From assembly GCA_963277665.1 (NCBI GenBank), contig OY728123.1, positions 631,158,915 through 631,222,914 on the forward strand: a DNA stretch of 64,000 nucleotides, read 5' to 3'. Position numbers and translations under genes: made by a program. Position 1 is the first letter of the stretch. Every line of letters begins with the position of its first letter. Shown piece after piece: positions 11,561 through 22,299 of this stretch. The notes under the pieces were generated by a model that was not told the origin of the DNA, searched no databases, and was given only the letters and a program-made list of their open reading frames with translations. This stretch comes from Viscum album (Eukaryota > Streptophyta > Magnoliopsida > Santalales > Viscaceae).

Positions 11561-11830
11561 ATGGCCTCATCCAGTAGAATTGCCCCTTACGAAGCCCATT
11601 TTTCGGAGCTCGGAAAGGAGGTGGCGTCTTTGGGCTTTTCCCTTGACCAAGCCCAAGCTGAGCTTCATCAAGTCAAGCTCGAACGTGATCGTCTACGGGA
11701 AAAATGGAAGTTGATAGAGATTACCACTCGAGCGATGTTATCCGAGCAACCCCAAGAGTCTGTCACCATCGCACACCTTACCCTTAGGTCTTATGCGGCT
11801 ATTTTAAGGGGTTATGTAACAAATAAGTAG
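11561..11830 (+). CDS. LTR-borne 89-residue ORF, 3' copy
   Basis: Second copy of the ORF at 3863 with the same start context and TATA-like upstream box. The only coding change is His42 to Arg; all other codons match. The function is unknown. Because it sits in U3 of the 3' LTR, its sequence would also be included near the 3' end of genomic RNA. Confidence 0.5.
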   Translation: MASSSRIAPYEAHFSELGKEVASLGFSLDQAQAELHQVKLERDRLREKWKLIEITTRAMLSEQPQESVTIAHLTLRSYAAILRGYVTNK

Positions 11831-12673
11831 CACCATGTTCATGTACATTATCTTTGTATATAATAATGAATATAATTTCTAGTCATTTTTGATACATTGT
11901 AATTAGTTTTTAAAGTACAAACGGTGTTTTTAGTTATTATTTAATTAAGAATTATATTTTATTAAATTAAAGGATTTTTGAATTAAATAATATTTTAATA
12001 AAATATTATTATTAATATTAAATTAATTTTTATTAAATATAAATGATCTTATAATTTTATGAATGCAATTAAAATTTTTATTAAGGTTTGAAAGCCATTT
12101 CTGTCAAAACCCGTGAATTTTTTATAAATGTCGGTTTTTATTTTGAAAGTAAAAATTCACATATTTAGAAAATTATTTAGATAAAATAAATATTATTTTT
12201 GGAATCAGGACGTCGAAATTATCCAACGGTGAATTTTTCATAATTTTCTGAGACAGTCAAATTTTTGGGTAAAAATTAAATACCATTTAAATATATAATG
12301 TGTTTTATGACATCATAATGACCCAATGGTGATGTAATAAAATACCATAATCCTTATGTTCGGCCAATATGTGTTTTATCATTAAAATAATGAGGTTTTG
12401 GTTTTGTTTGACTCACTTTTCAAAGCATTAATGGAGCCCTCAAGACTTATTCAACACTTTGCCTTTTTAAATTAATTTCCATGGGAGTGTGACTCACCTC
12501 CACATAAGCAACCCTAATTTTTTAATAAGTTCGGACCTTGGCCTTGTAAAATATTGTTTTCCTCTTTCCTTTTCCAGAAACCATGGGCAAATACCATGGG
12601 ATGGTTTGTGGTTTGGATTATTTTAATATAAGGGGTCCCAAACCTAAATAATAAAGAATTCTCTCACCTTTCC

Positions 12674-12681
12674 TATATAAA
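12674..12681 (+). promoter_or_regulatory. LTR TATA box, 3' copy
   Basis: TATATAAA, equivalent to the box at 4976; it could drive read-through into the flank at 14 kb. Confidence 0.65.
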
Positions 12682-13495
12682 CCCACCCAAGATCCCACTT
12701 CCTCCTCACCCAAAGCCCTTGAAGTTCGTCCAACCTCTGCCCTACTCTCTCTAGAATCCTCTCAAGGTGCCCCAAGCTCCCAAGAAGCCTCTCACAAGCC
12801 TCTCTCTAGCCTTTGGAAGCACACTTCCAAGTAAGGGGTTTTCTTCCTTTCTCATTTTTTTGTCAATTTTCTTTAAGTTGTATTTCCCTTTTTATTTCAA
12901 TTATGAATGTTGGTGTATGGTTTCGCACCTCCCCCATACTGCCCTCTTATTGTTTGAATGATTGGAGAACCCTTTCTCTCTCATTAAATGCCTCTCATGT
13001 ACACCCGTTACTATGCCGAAATTCCGAAAGGAACTTCTCTCTCTTCTTTTACATTCAAGCAATACTTTTGTATCATGAATCTAAATTCCATTTCTATTGT
13101 TGGTACATGTATATATATGATCTCTTTACTGTCCATTACATGTAAATATGATGAGGAACCCCTTTCTCTCTCATCAACCTTTTTTATGAATTCTTATGTC
13201 ACACCGTTACGCTGCCAAAATCGCACCGATTTTCTAAGCCAATGCCTTTGTGTAGTGAATACCATGCCCATTTCTCCATCAAGGGTATTCACCTTTATGC
13301 AAATTTACATATTTATTATAAAGTTTCATGTATTAATTCCACTTTCCTTTATCGTGGAAGAAATGATTATGTTTTATGAATCCATGTTTTATGATCCATG
13401 TGGCACACTTATGCATGAAATGAAATGTTTAAGAAGGGTGCGCCCTTTATAGCGCTCCAATGCATTGGTTAAAGTATAGTATCATGATATGTCAT

Positions 13496-13606
13496 GTGCA
13501 ATGAGTGTTGACTCATGCTAATTCAAGTGCAACGAGGGTTTACTCGTGCTTAAAGTGCAATGAGGGTTTACTCATGCTCCATGTGCAATGAGCCTTGGCT
13601 CATGCT
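13496..13606 (+). repeat. Array of four short stem-loops (3' copy)
   Basis: Stems at 13501-13516, 13532-13547, 13560-13575 and 13588-13603. The second unit is ACGAG/CTCGT, fully paired, where the other three are ATGAG/CTCAT: a compensated base-pair change. Confidence 0.7.
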
Positions 13607-14005
13607 AATTCAATGTTAAGTGTTGTTGCCACATTTCCATGTTATGATTATCATGCTTTATCATGCCTTTATGTTCATGTCTCTCTTATGCTCTATTGAT
13701 ATGCCTATTTCCTAACATGTATTTTACTCCTCATGTTATTCATTGTGTACTCCCTTACTGGGCTTTATAGCTCACCATTTTCTTATGCATGTCCTCAGGT
13801 TATCCCATGCAATGCTAAGTACGAAGGAATGTAGTGGTCATGTAAAGGAAGTTTTCAATAAGGATGTTGTATTTCAAGTTTAAAGTTTTTATGTAATGAT
13901 CCTAAGCCCCAAAGACACTAAACCTCTCGATCTTCTTTGTTGTATCAAATGAAGTTTTATGTAATAAATCATGTTTAAGTTGTAATAAAAAGCAGGGTTG
14001 TCATA

Positions 14006-14010
14006 ATGAA
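14006..14010. repeat. Target-site duplication ATGAA, right copy
   Basis: Matches 3647-3651. Confidence 0.93.
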
Positions 14011-14129
14011 TGGATAGTTTTCTCACTCATATCACATGACTAGGTCAATAGGATAAACTATAAATGGATCTAACATATCTCCAGTTTTATAAATTGATTA
14101 ACTACTTGGGAATGAAGGAAGTTGAGGTC

Positions 14130-15200
14130 TCTACTCACCCGACCTATTCACCCAAAATGTCCACCATTACAAGGTTGAAAAACCATATCTCACCCACACA
14201 ATGGTGTATCCCTATATTGGTCCTTACTAGGGTGAACCACCAAAGATCTCCCTTACTAGGGTGAGTCCTAATGTTCACCCTTACTAGAATTAACCACCAT
14301 GGATCACCTTCACTATGGTGAGGCCCCACGTTTTCACTTACTAAAGAGAACAACCAAGATTTGTCTTACTAGGATGAGGCCCCTTTTTCACCCTTTCCAG
14401 GGAGAACACCCATAGACCTCCCTCACAAGGTAAATGTATTATGTTCTCCCTTACTAAGGATAACTTCCATGGATCTCCGCCACTAGGGAGAGGCTATATT
14501 TTTTCCCATACATTATTGAAGCTCCATGGTAAACCCTATCTAGGTTGGGCCCCATATTTTACCTTATTAGGGATAACCATCATAGATCAATCCTATTCGG
14601 TTGAGGCACCATGTTTATCCTTACTATAGTGAACCACCATGTATCACCCACGCTAGGGTGATGCCAATTATTCACCTTTACTTTGGATAACCACTATGTC
14701 TCACCCTCATTAGGGTGAGGCCCTTTGTTGCCACCACAGATCACCATCGATATGGTGAAGACGCCAATTTTACCTTAGTGAGGAGAACAACCTTGGATTT
14801 CAATAACTAGGGAAAATCCATTTATGTTTCCTCAATTAGGAGACCCACATTGATATACCTCCACCATTGAAAATATCTATATTTTCTTATCCCTCTGTTA
14901 GTGTGAAGCTTCATCACTCACCTAGTAATATATAAGGGTAAATATTCAGCATTTTACTAGGTCCTTCAATTAGAAAACCCCACTTTGGAAAAATAAATTA
15001 ACCTATATCACACACCTAGGTTCCTTTATTAAGAAGATACCTCATGTAGCGTTGACTTGGTATAAGCACCCTAAGGCAATCTCTCACTAGGGATATACAC
15101 CTAAAGGCATTCCCTCCTTAGGGTAATAACCATCACCATACTTTTATAGGGATACATACCTATACTATCCCTCACCATGGATATGAATATTTTCTATACA
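14130..15200. repeat. Degenerate ~57-bp minisatellite with internal hairpins
   Basis: About 14-18 decayed units. A typical unit has two half-units, each holding a CACCCTTACTAGGGTG-like inverted repeat, joined by GAACCACCATGGATC and closed by GAGGCCCCATG. The best copies are at 14215-14340 and 14600-14730. No coding features. Confidence 0.7.
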
Positions 15201-15239
15201 TTACTATGTAAAATAATATCCTCTAGGTTATGAGGAAAT

Positions 15240-16790
15240 AATCAACCATTGACATCCCACATGTTCCTCCAATCACAACAGAAATCTCTATTGGTTAGGG
15301 ACTTCTCGACAATAACAACCAAAAACACCCTCAAGGTCAGCATTCATAAACCTATATGGGATGAGCATACATTGAAGGCGAATAGACCCCACTATGGTTG
15401 CAAGACAAAATTTCCCAATATGGGAAAGTGTTCGAATAACGACCTTGATGAATGATGTGAAGAATCAGCATGTTGCTTCAAAATCAATTGAACAACCACC
15501 ATTTCCTGAAATGATTATGTGAATGTAATATCTATAAATATTAAATACATTTATCAATATGAAAATGTATAGGGTTAAAACATGGAAAATTCACCTCGAG
15601 TGGAGTGTGATTTGGATGCACCAAACAAGGCCACATGCACCAAGAACCAGAGAAGGATCCAAAATATGGGACCTACGAATATCAAGTTGCCACATCCTTC
15701 AGCAACTACTACCGTAGAAAATGTTAAAGGTGTGGTTACATCCTAATCATCATCCATAAGAGTTAAGGTTCCTTCCATGGAGTAATAATTATCATAGTAT
15801 GAGAGTGAAATACAAACTCTCTAATGAATCAATGAGGAGCTGCTTAGGGGAAACATTCCAAATGGGTACCATCTTCAGTCAAAGATTAATATTCTCACAC
15901 ATACTGGAAACCTTCTAGGGAGAGAGGTGTCTGAGAATCAGATTGGATCTATATATAGGTTTTTATTCTATATAAATAGGTATTTCTTATTGATCATGAC
16001 TTCACTTTATTGTGGCTATAGCCACTCCCTCGCCCGAGAAACCATTCTGACTTAGGACAAATCTAGAATCATTTGGAGAGAAATGTGGGGCCACCACATC
16101 AACCCACACCCCGTATACGGGATTATTTTCATATAGTAGTATCTCCAATGTTTCTTAAAAATATAAAGTCCCTATCTACATGAATGAAATCCATTCAAAG
16201 GCGATGCACACCTGTTCTGCCTAAGAGAAAGCAATAACCTGTATGGATGGATGACATTTTTTCTCCACCCAATTTCATCTAAACAACCTTCTCTATTATT
16301 GATGTTGTTGAATCCCCCAAAAACATCTCACATAATTAATATCCTGATTTGGTCCAATGTTGGGCCCTAGAGATCAATAAGAGGTAATGAAGATGATGTG
16401 TTTTGTACAAAATCTGACAGGGCCATCCTTTGTTTGGTAAAATATCATGCATGCAAGATCTGTTGTAGGATGGGATTACCTTCATTGTGAGTTCATTTAT
16501 ATATTATGATCCATGATGAGAAAAAAAATAACCATCGACTTAACAAACTATAATCAATGTGAGAATTAGAGGGTGTCTAACTTCATAGATAGATGGAAGG
16601 GTTTAACCTATTCACTCAACATCCCTCACTCATATATGAAACTGTTGGACCTCTATGGAGAAAATATTCTGGATGAGTTGTAGACACCTATGTTCACCAT
16701 GATGTTTCAAGGTGGGTTCTATGATTTCACTGATATGGAATAAGACATAGACACATTTATATTCTTTATCACGATATGATCGGTATATTG
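15240..16790 (+). repeat. Left arm of a large decayed inverted repeat (Gypsy gag region, plus orientation)
   Basis: The reverse complement of 17770-19260 follows this stretch throughout. For example, TCTGAGAATCAGATTGGATC near 15930 pairs with TCTGAGTATCAGATTGGATC on the minus strand near 18580. Many further blocks match (AAGGATCCAAA, GATCATGACTTC, GTGTCTAACTTCATA). The stretch is full of stops, so non-coding now. Confidence 0.8.
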
Positions 16791-17293
16791 GGTCCTACCA
16801 CGTCTGTGATGTCCCATGAATGCTCGGTTCTGACATATGCACCCTCCCATTCCATAATTATGTGCAAGAAACTCATATTTCAGGGCACATTCAACATCAT
16901 ATAAGGGGTGAACCATGTGTATCACATCGACAAAACCAAATATGTTCTCTTTTTCTGATGAGGATTCCACTTGGTGGGGGCGGTGACCATACTGTGGATG
17001 TTGTAGGGATGGAATCTGCAACTTTTAGGGCTTGTTTTGGAGAAAAATATTACAATTCCTCCTCTGTTATTCCTACTTCTAGTGGTCATTCCCACATTTC
17101 AGAGGTATATAGGATTCCTACTTCTTATTTGTTGGATCTATTTCGTTTTGTGAAGCTCTGATTTTAGGGTGGAATTAGATCGATCAACCATTTTTTTATT
17201 CATCTAGTTCTCGTGATTTTGTGCACGTCAAGCCGAAACTTTTTTCCAATCACCTTCTTCTAATGGTTTGGAAATAGTTATACAGGACATATA

Positions 17294-18130
17294 CTATGAG
17301 GATTTATCTAACTCTACATTTATAGAATTGAGGATTCCCTGAAGTATGTCTTTTAAGATGAAGTAGTAATAGACATTATTTCTTAGCTTTATACAAAAAG
17401 GGTAGTAATCGGGACTCTCAGTGAGAATGACCTCATTATTCTTCCTAAGTTGTGGTAGTTTGAATAGGTTATTGTCCATGGCTACCAAAAAATAATCATG
17501 GACCTGATCATTTTTTAAGGAGTATTCTTTGTTCATTATTTCCTAAAATTCTAGGTGATGCTAATTTCTATATGCCTCTGGACAAGGGAGTTTTGTGATT
17601 TTAACTCCTCTATAGGAGGTGTTGGAAGATATGGGGCATGCCTAGGTGTATGGGAGGTCACTTTAGAGGGTTTTAGAGTGACGTATGCAACTTCTACTTT
17701 CCATGGACTTATTTCTTGTGATGTGGGAATGAGCTGAGTTTTTCGATCAGGTTTTCTAAATGGCTTCATTAGGACATTGTTCCATTTTAGAGAACTCACA
17801 GAACCCACCTAGATACCTCAGGAAGGTTGGAGTTGTATACAATTCATCCTGAAGACTTTCTGAATAGAGTTTCAACGGTTTCTCCTATGATAGAGGGATG
17901 TTGAGATAATAGGTTAAACCCATCCATCTAGATATGAAGTTAGACACCACCTCATTCTCACATTTTTTTTATGTTTTTCATGTTGATGACCATCACTTTC
18001 CTCATCTTGGAGATGAATCAATAAAGGATTTTTTATGATGTTTTTCTTATCCTGCAACAAATCAATTTGCAGGATATTGTACCAAAGAAAAGATGAACCT
18101 ATCATATTTTGTACAAAACACCTCATATTT
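17294..18130 (-). pseudogene. gag: Decayed Gypsy gag, non-chromovirus (Tat/Athila-like) type
   Basis: On the minus strand, the segment near 18126-18060 reads like the capsid motif of plant Gypsy Gag (FVQN...G..F.WY). The segment 17470-17294 follows the knuckle-like region of the same proteins: a DPxYC.FH-type block reading SPDYYPFCIK, then ILKDILQGILNS. Several stops separate the pieces, and the key Cys and His residues of the knuckle are partly lost. A similar but more eroded copy lies inverted at 15.2-16.8 kb. The Tat/Athila label rests on memory of these Gag patterns and is tentative; a Gag of some Gypsy type is more certain. Confidence 0.55.
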
Positions 18131-19260
18131 ACGGCTTCTTGTTGATATTAAGGGCCCATCATTGGCCCGAATCAGAATGTCAAGTGTGTGAGATGTTTTT
18201 TAGGGTCTCCCTCACCATCAAAAATACAAAAGGTAGGATTTTAGAAATTGGGTGGAGGAAAAGTGTCATCCACCTATTCAGTATATGGATTCCTATTAGG
18301 ATATACGGGTTCACATATCCCTTTCATGCCTTTTATTAAAGTAGCCAGGGACTTGATGATGTTATGAAACTCCAAGGGCACTATTTTCAAAGCCACCTCC
18401 CATCTAAATGTTTTGGGTGGGGGTTGATGAGGTTGCCCCACTTTTTTCTCCTACTGATTCTCAATTTGTTCTATGGAGGAATGATTACTCTGGCAAAGGA
18501 GTGGTTATAGCTGCAATGGAGGGAAGTCATGATCACATTCTACTTCCTCATTTATATAGACATAAAACTTAGATATAGATCCAATCTGATACTCAGAAAT
18601 TGATCTTGTTTCTAGTAGGACATATGAGGGATAATATTTGTCTCTATCAAAAGATGATACCCAATGCGAATATTTCCATGATTATCTCCTCATTGATTCA
18701 CCAAAAAGTTTATATTTCGCTCTCAAATTGTAAAAATTGTTACTCGATTGAAGGAACCTCAACTCTGATAGATGGTGATTGGGATGTAGCAACGCCATTT
18801 ATTTTTTATTTGTTAGTAATCCATAGAGGAGGTGGAAACTTGATATTCATAGGTTCCATGATTTGGATCCTTCTATGGTTTCGGGTGAGTGCAGCCTCGT
18901 TTTGGGCATCCAAATTACCTTTCTCTCAAGGTAGATTTCCCATGTTGTAACCCTCTTCAATTCCTTTATGATCAATGAATTTCATGTTTATAGATATGAA
19001 ATTCACATAGGAATATCATTCAATGGTGGTTTTTTCATTGATTTCGACACAATGGGATGATTCTGAACAACATTTTTTAGGATCGTTATTTGAACCATAG
19101 GCCATTTTTTCCATTTTGGCTTGTGAGCCTGATGGGGTATGATTTCCTCCTCTGTATTCTCCTCCCTTCTAGGATAATGAATGGTGATAATAATTGAGTT
19201 TCCAATGATTATTTCTATGTGGTCTCTGACCCGTAGAGGTTTGTATTTTGATGGGAGGAA
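17770..19260 (-). repeat. Right arm of the large inverted repeat (minus orientation)
   Basis: Inverted counterpart of 15240-16790, roughly 70-75% alike by eye. About 1 kb (16790-17770) separates the arms; its right half continues the gag of this copy, and its left half does not match. Confidence 0.8.
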
Positions 19261-20309
19261 TGGGTGAGATTTTGAGTATCAATTGTTTCCTCCCAACCTA
19301 GATAGGACTCATTCTTTTGTGGTACTAATGATGATGAAAATTCCCCCCAAACATATGTGGTGGGGCTTAATTAGGGACATAATTGGCATTAGTTGTTCCT
19401 TTTTTAGGGATCCAATGATTCATGTTGGTGATTTGATAACTCTCACGATGACCATGATGATATAAGTGACCCCATCCCAGCATCGTCGGGTTGATCTGGA
19501 ATCTCCGTTGATGTCCCCAAGACACTGTCAAGGGAAGATGAACATTGTGATAGTGATTGAGATAAAAATTCCCCCATCCCATTGGGTATGGGTTTGATTG
19601 AATATACTTTCGTTATTTCCGGAATTGTCTTGGGAATTGGAGATTTGAGAGTGGAGGTGGTGGTAGATATTCCACTGGTCAGGTGAGTTAGGTCCTCTCC
19701 TGGTCCTCTGTTATGGTATCCACAACTACATCCCATTTTATGTGGTGAAATTGTGCTCGCATGGGAGATGGGTCTGATGGAAGCCCAAACGGGTGATCAT
19801 TACATTGATCTCCATGTCTGATATGCATTCTCATTACATAGAGGGTCCCAGTCTAAAGTCTTGTAGTCTATCTTCTTCCTCCATTCATGATGAATTGGCA
19901 CTGTTGAGGTGGGTACATTCCATTGTAGTGACCAAATGGCTCAAGCATTACCTGGTACCCTAATTTCACTAGAGGATATAACATTACACGATGGAATACT
20001 TGAGAAGTTCTACTATTCTAAGGGTGAATCAAATTGTAATTCTCCATACTATCCCCATCTGAAAATACAAATGAAAGACATGGCATCATAGAGCAGCTAT
20101 CTAATGGTTGTAATTCAATGGCAGCAAGAATGTCGCAAATTTTTTATGTTCTCTTCCATTATTGGATCCTGATATTTGGAGAGAATAGCCATATGCAGCT
20201 GAAACCATAGTATTTTTAGGATCTTAAGGTGACCCTCATATCCTGTATATGGGAGGTGTTATCCTTCAGCCGCTAATGAGTATCCCAAATATCTTTGGCA
20301 TATATAAGG
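19261..20309. other. No recognisable gene
   Basis: Frames at 19367-19736 (minus) and 19909-20091 (plus) show no family features. Probably more of the same decayed retroelement, upstream of the minus-strand gag. Confidence 0.4.
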
Positions 20310-20314
20310 AATTC
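20310..20314. repeat. Target-site duplication AATTC, left copy
   Basis: AATTC before TGTTAGG, repeated at 21852-21856 after CCCAACA. Confidence 0.88.
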
Positions 20315-21851
20315 TGTTAGGACCAATAGGGGTCTATATACCCTGAGAGGGAGGGTGAATCAGGGTATGGATATTCTTTTTCAAAGTTCTTCCTACCCCA
20401 CTGGATGTTGATCTCTTTATTACAAGGGTCTCTTTATTTTTCTCTTGTGTGTAAATTATGATCACTTCATTACTTCTTTATCTAATGATGATGCTTTGAA
20501 TGCAATGCAGGGAAGCAAACAGGTAGACACATAGATTTTTACTTAGTTCACCCTCACTGGGTTACGTCCAAGGAGCATACGCTGAAAAGTTTTCGGTCGT
20601 ACCAAATTCCACTATTCTTCACTAGATGTGGATACAATGTTCGATCTAGATCACTTCTATGCCCTGGATCACTGCCTTTATAATGTTTAGGGTCAGCTCA
20701 CTACTTCCACAAGGGTCACTCCCTGTTTCTCTCTCTCTGGCTCACTGCCGGTGGAGAGGATCACCTTCTTTCTCTTCCTTTGATCACTACTCTTGGAAGG
20801 AATCCACTCACAGTTTATAGACCTGTAGGTCTCTTCATTTGCATGAAGGAATTCATCTTCCTCTGTAAGTAGATGCTCTGTTGGAGCCCAATTTTCACCC
20901 ATAGATGAATCTCTCTTTGCACCGAAGGTATCGGGAAAACTTCCAGCTTCCACGCAGCCCAAAAATCACTACTGGAAATAAACCTTACTTGGCGCGCAAG
21001 TCAATCTCAGCGCGCAAGTATCGGCGCGCAAGTCACAACCGGTGTGCAAGTCTACCTCAGACACTTGCGCGACACAACCTTCTTCAACCCAAAACCTACG
21101 CGACTCACTTCCTTTTACGCCCAAACCAATATTGGCGCGCAACTCCACACTGGCGCACAGCTTCAAACACTGGCGCGCAACAATCACCCCTGGCGCGCAA
21201 GTCCCACCTGCGCGACCACACACACCACTTGCGTGACCACCACACATGCACGACGGGAGCTCTGATTTCTCAAAGTGTTGAACTCCGGTGAAGAATGAAG
21301 AGGGTTGGTCCAGTATTTATAGGCAAATTGACCACCCTACGCGACGGCGCGCAAGTCACCTGCGCGATCTAGTCTCAGCACGCAAGTCTTCTTTCCTCTT
21401 AGACACTTGCGCGACCAACTCCCAAACTTGCTCGAACCTGTTTCCTTAGCCATATTTTGATCTTCTGATCTCAAAAAACATATGGAGCGCAAGTTTCCTA
21501 TACTCCAAGTCATCGGCGCGCAATTCCCTTTTCCAAAAACACTTTTCTTTATTTGTCGTTTTTCAGGCCCAAAAATTTGGCAAACACTGGAAAATGGTGC
21601 CACCTTGTATCTGTTCTTTTTTGTACCGCCTCCAAATCATCCATTCCTTTTGTCGACGTTCTTGAATAAAACATGGATCGTTGACCTCATCTCTTGAACT
21701 CGACATTCCATCATGATATCCTCTTTGTCAACAAATTTGTATGTCATTGTTTTTCTTTGTCAACAATCACCACTCAGATGTCCACTTTTGTCAACAAACA
21801 CAATCACCTCAAAAATGCTTCAATGATGCCTTGAGGGATTTTTGCCCAACA
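20315..21851 (+). mobile_element. Solo LTR, 1,537 bp, with GCGCGCAAG motif field
   Basis: Starts TGTTAGGACC and ends TTGCCCAACA, so the ends are short inverted repeats (TGTTAGG/CCCAACA). It is flanked by AATTC on both sides. The 5' end GAGAGGGAGGGTGAATCAG resembles the 5' end of many plant LTR/TRIM families whose text begins TGTTAGG and carries a G-rich GGTGAAT block. No internal coding region or second LTR is present, so it is most simply a solo LTR left by LTR-LTR recombination. Orientation is taken from the TGTTAGG start. The 128-codon frame at 20905-21291 runs through the motif field and is not credible as a gene. Confidence 0.85.
20985..21530. repeat. Dispersed GCGCGCAAG motif cluster in both orientations
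   Basis: About twelve forward copies of (T/C)GGCGCGCAA(G/C)T, for example at 20991, 21023, 21133, 21171, 21191, 21343 and 21513, and about eight reverse copies of ACTTGCGCGAC, for example at 21063, 21207 and 21404. Spacing is irregular, which suggests binding sites rather than a simple tandem array. CpG content is far above the surrounding DNA. Confidence 0.8.
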
Positions 21852-21856
21852 AATTC
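21852..21856. repeat. Target-site duplication AATTC, right copy
   Basis: Matches 20310-20314. Confidence 0.88.
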
Positions 21857-22299
21857 ACTCTTTTTCAAGCTCATTTAGAATTTTAAATCGTGAAGTTGTG
21901 ACAGTACAGAACATGATGGGGATGTTTTTTTGGGGTAACTTCCTCTATATGTCAATGTCGTCTACATCTTCCAAAAACTTAAATGCCTCCATACAGTGCG
22001 ACCAAAGAAGATTCTTCTGAGGGTCGCTTTCTGATGGGAGTAGAGTGCTACTAGATGTTGATGGGGAATAATATGTAGTTGACCCAATTTTTTTGAGAAC
22101 CTATATATATGAAGTATTTGGATCATTGAACACCTCTCTATATGAATATCATTGGAAATGAGATGATTTAATTGCCCATGGTAGATATCATCATGGGTAG
22201 TTTCACCATAGTGGTTGTTAGGATTCGAGTCCCTACGATCCATCTCCACACGAACACAAGGAGAAATATCATAGTAATGAACATATCATGCTTCTGCTT
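21857..22299. other. No recognisable gene
   Basis: Continuation of the DNA interrupted by the solo LTR. The minus frame at 21962-22249 has no family features. Confidence 0.4.

Larger units (their letters stand above)
3652..14005 (+). mobile_element. Complete Ty3/Gypsy chromovirus, Tekay/Del-like, young but defective
   Basis: A full-length LTR retrotransposon of 10,354 bases. Two LTRs of identical length (2,656 bases) flank an internal region holding a primer site at 6310, gag, protease, RT, RNase H, integrase, a chromodomain-like tail, and a polypurine tract at 11337. The flanking ATGAA duplication shows that it is one insertion event. The single gag-pol frame, long LTRs, initiator-Met primer site and C-terminal tail fit the Tekay/Del clade of plant chromoviruses; the clade is an inference from these traits. 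LTR identity is about 98% by eye, so the insertion is recent compared with the other elements here. Two stops, two frameshifts and an altered RT active site make it non-autonomous. Confidence 0.95.
11350..14005 (+). repeat. 3' LTR of the young Gypsy element
   Basis: Exactly as long as the 5' LTR (2,656 bases), starting TGTAACGACC and ending TTGTCATA before the ATGAA duplication. By eye about 7 differences from the 5' LTR precede the TATA box and about 45 follow it. Confidence 0.96.

Noticed and set aside
16719..17161. Overlapping 100- and 113-codon frames on both strands near 16.7-17.2 kb
   Set aside because: They overlap each other, lie in the loop of the inverted retroelement repeat, and show no convincing domain. 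The Gly-rich stretch is from a GGTGGGGGCGG run.
20905..21291. 128-codon plus-strand frame and minus-strand partners in the solo LTR
   Set aside because: Composed of reads through the GCGCGCAAG motif field. Open frames on both strands come from composition.
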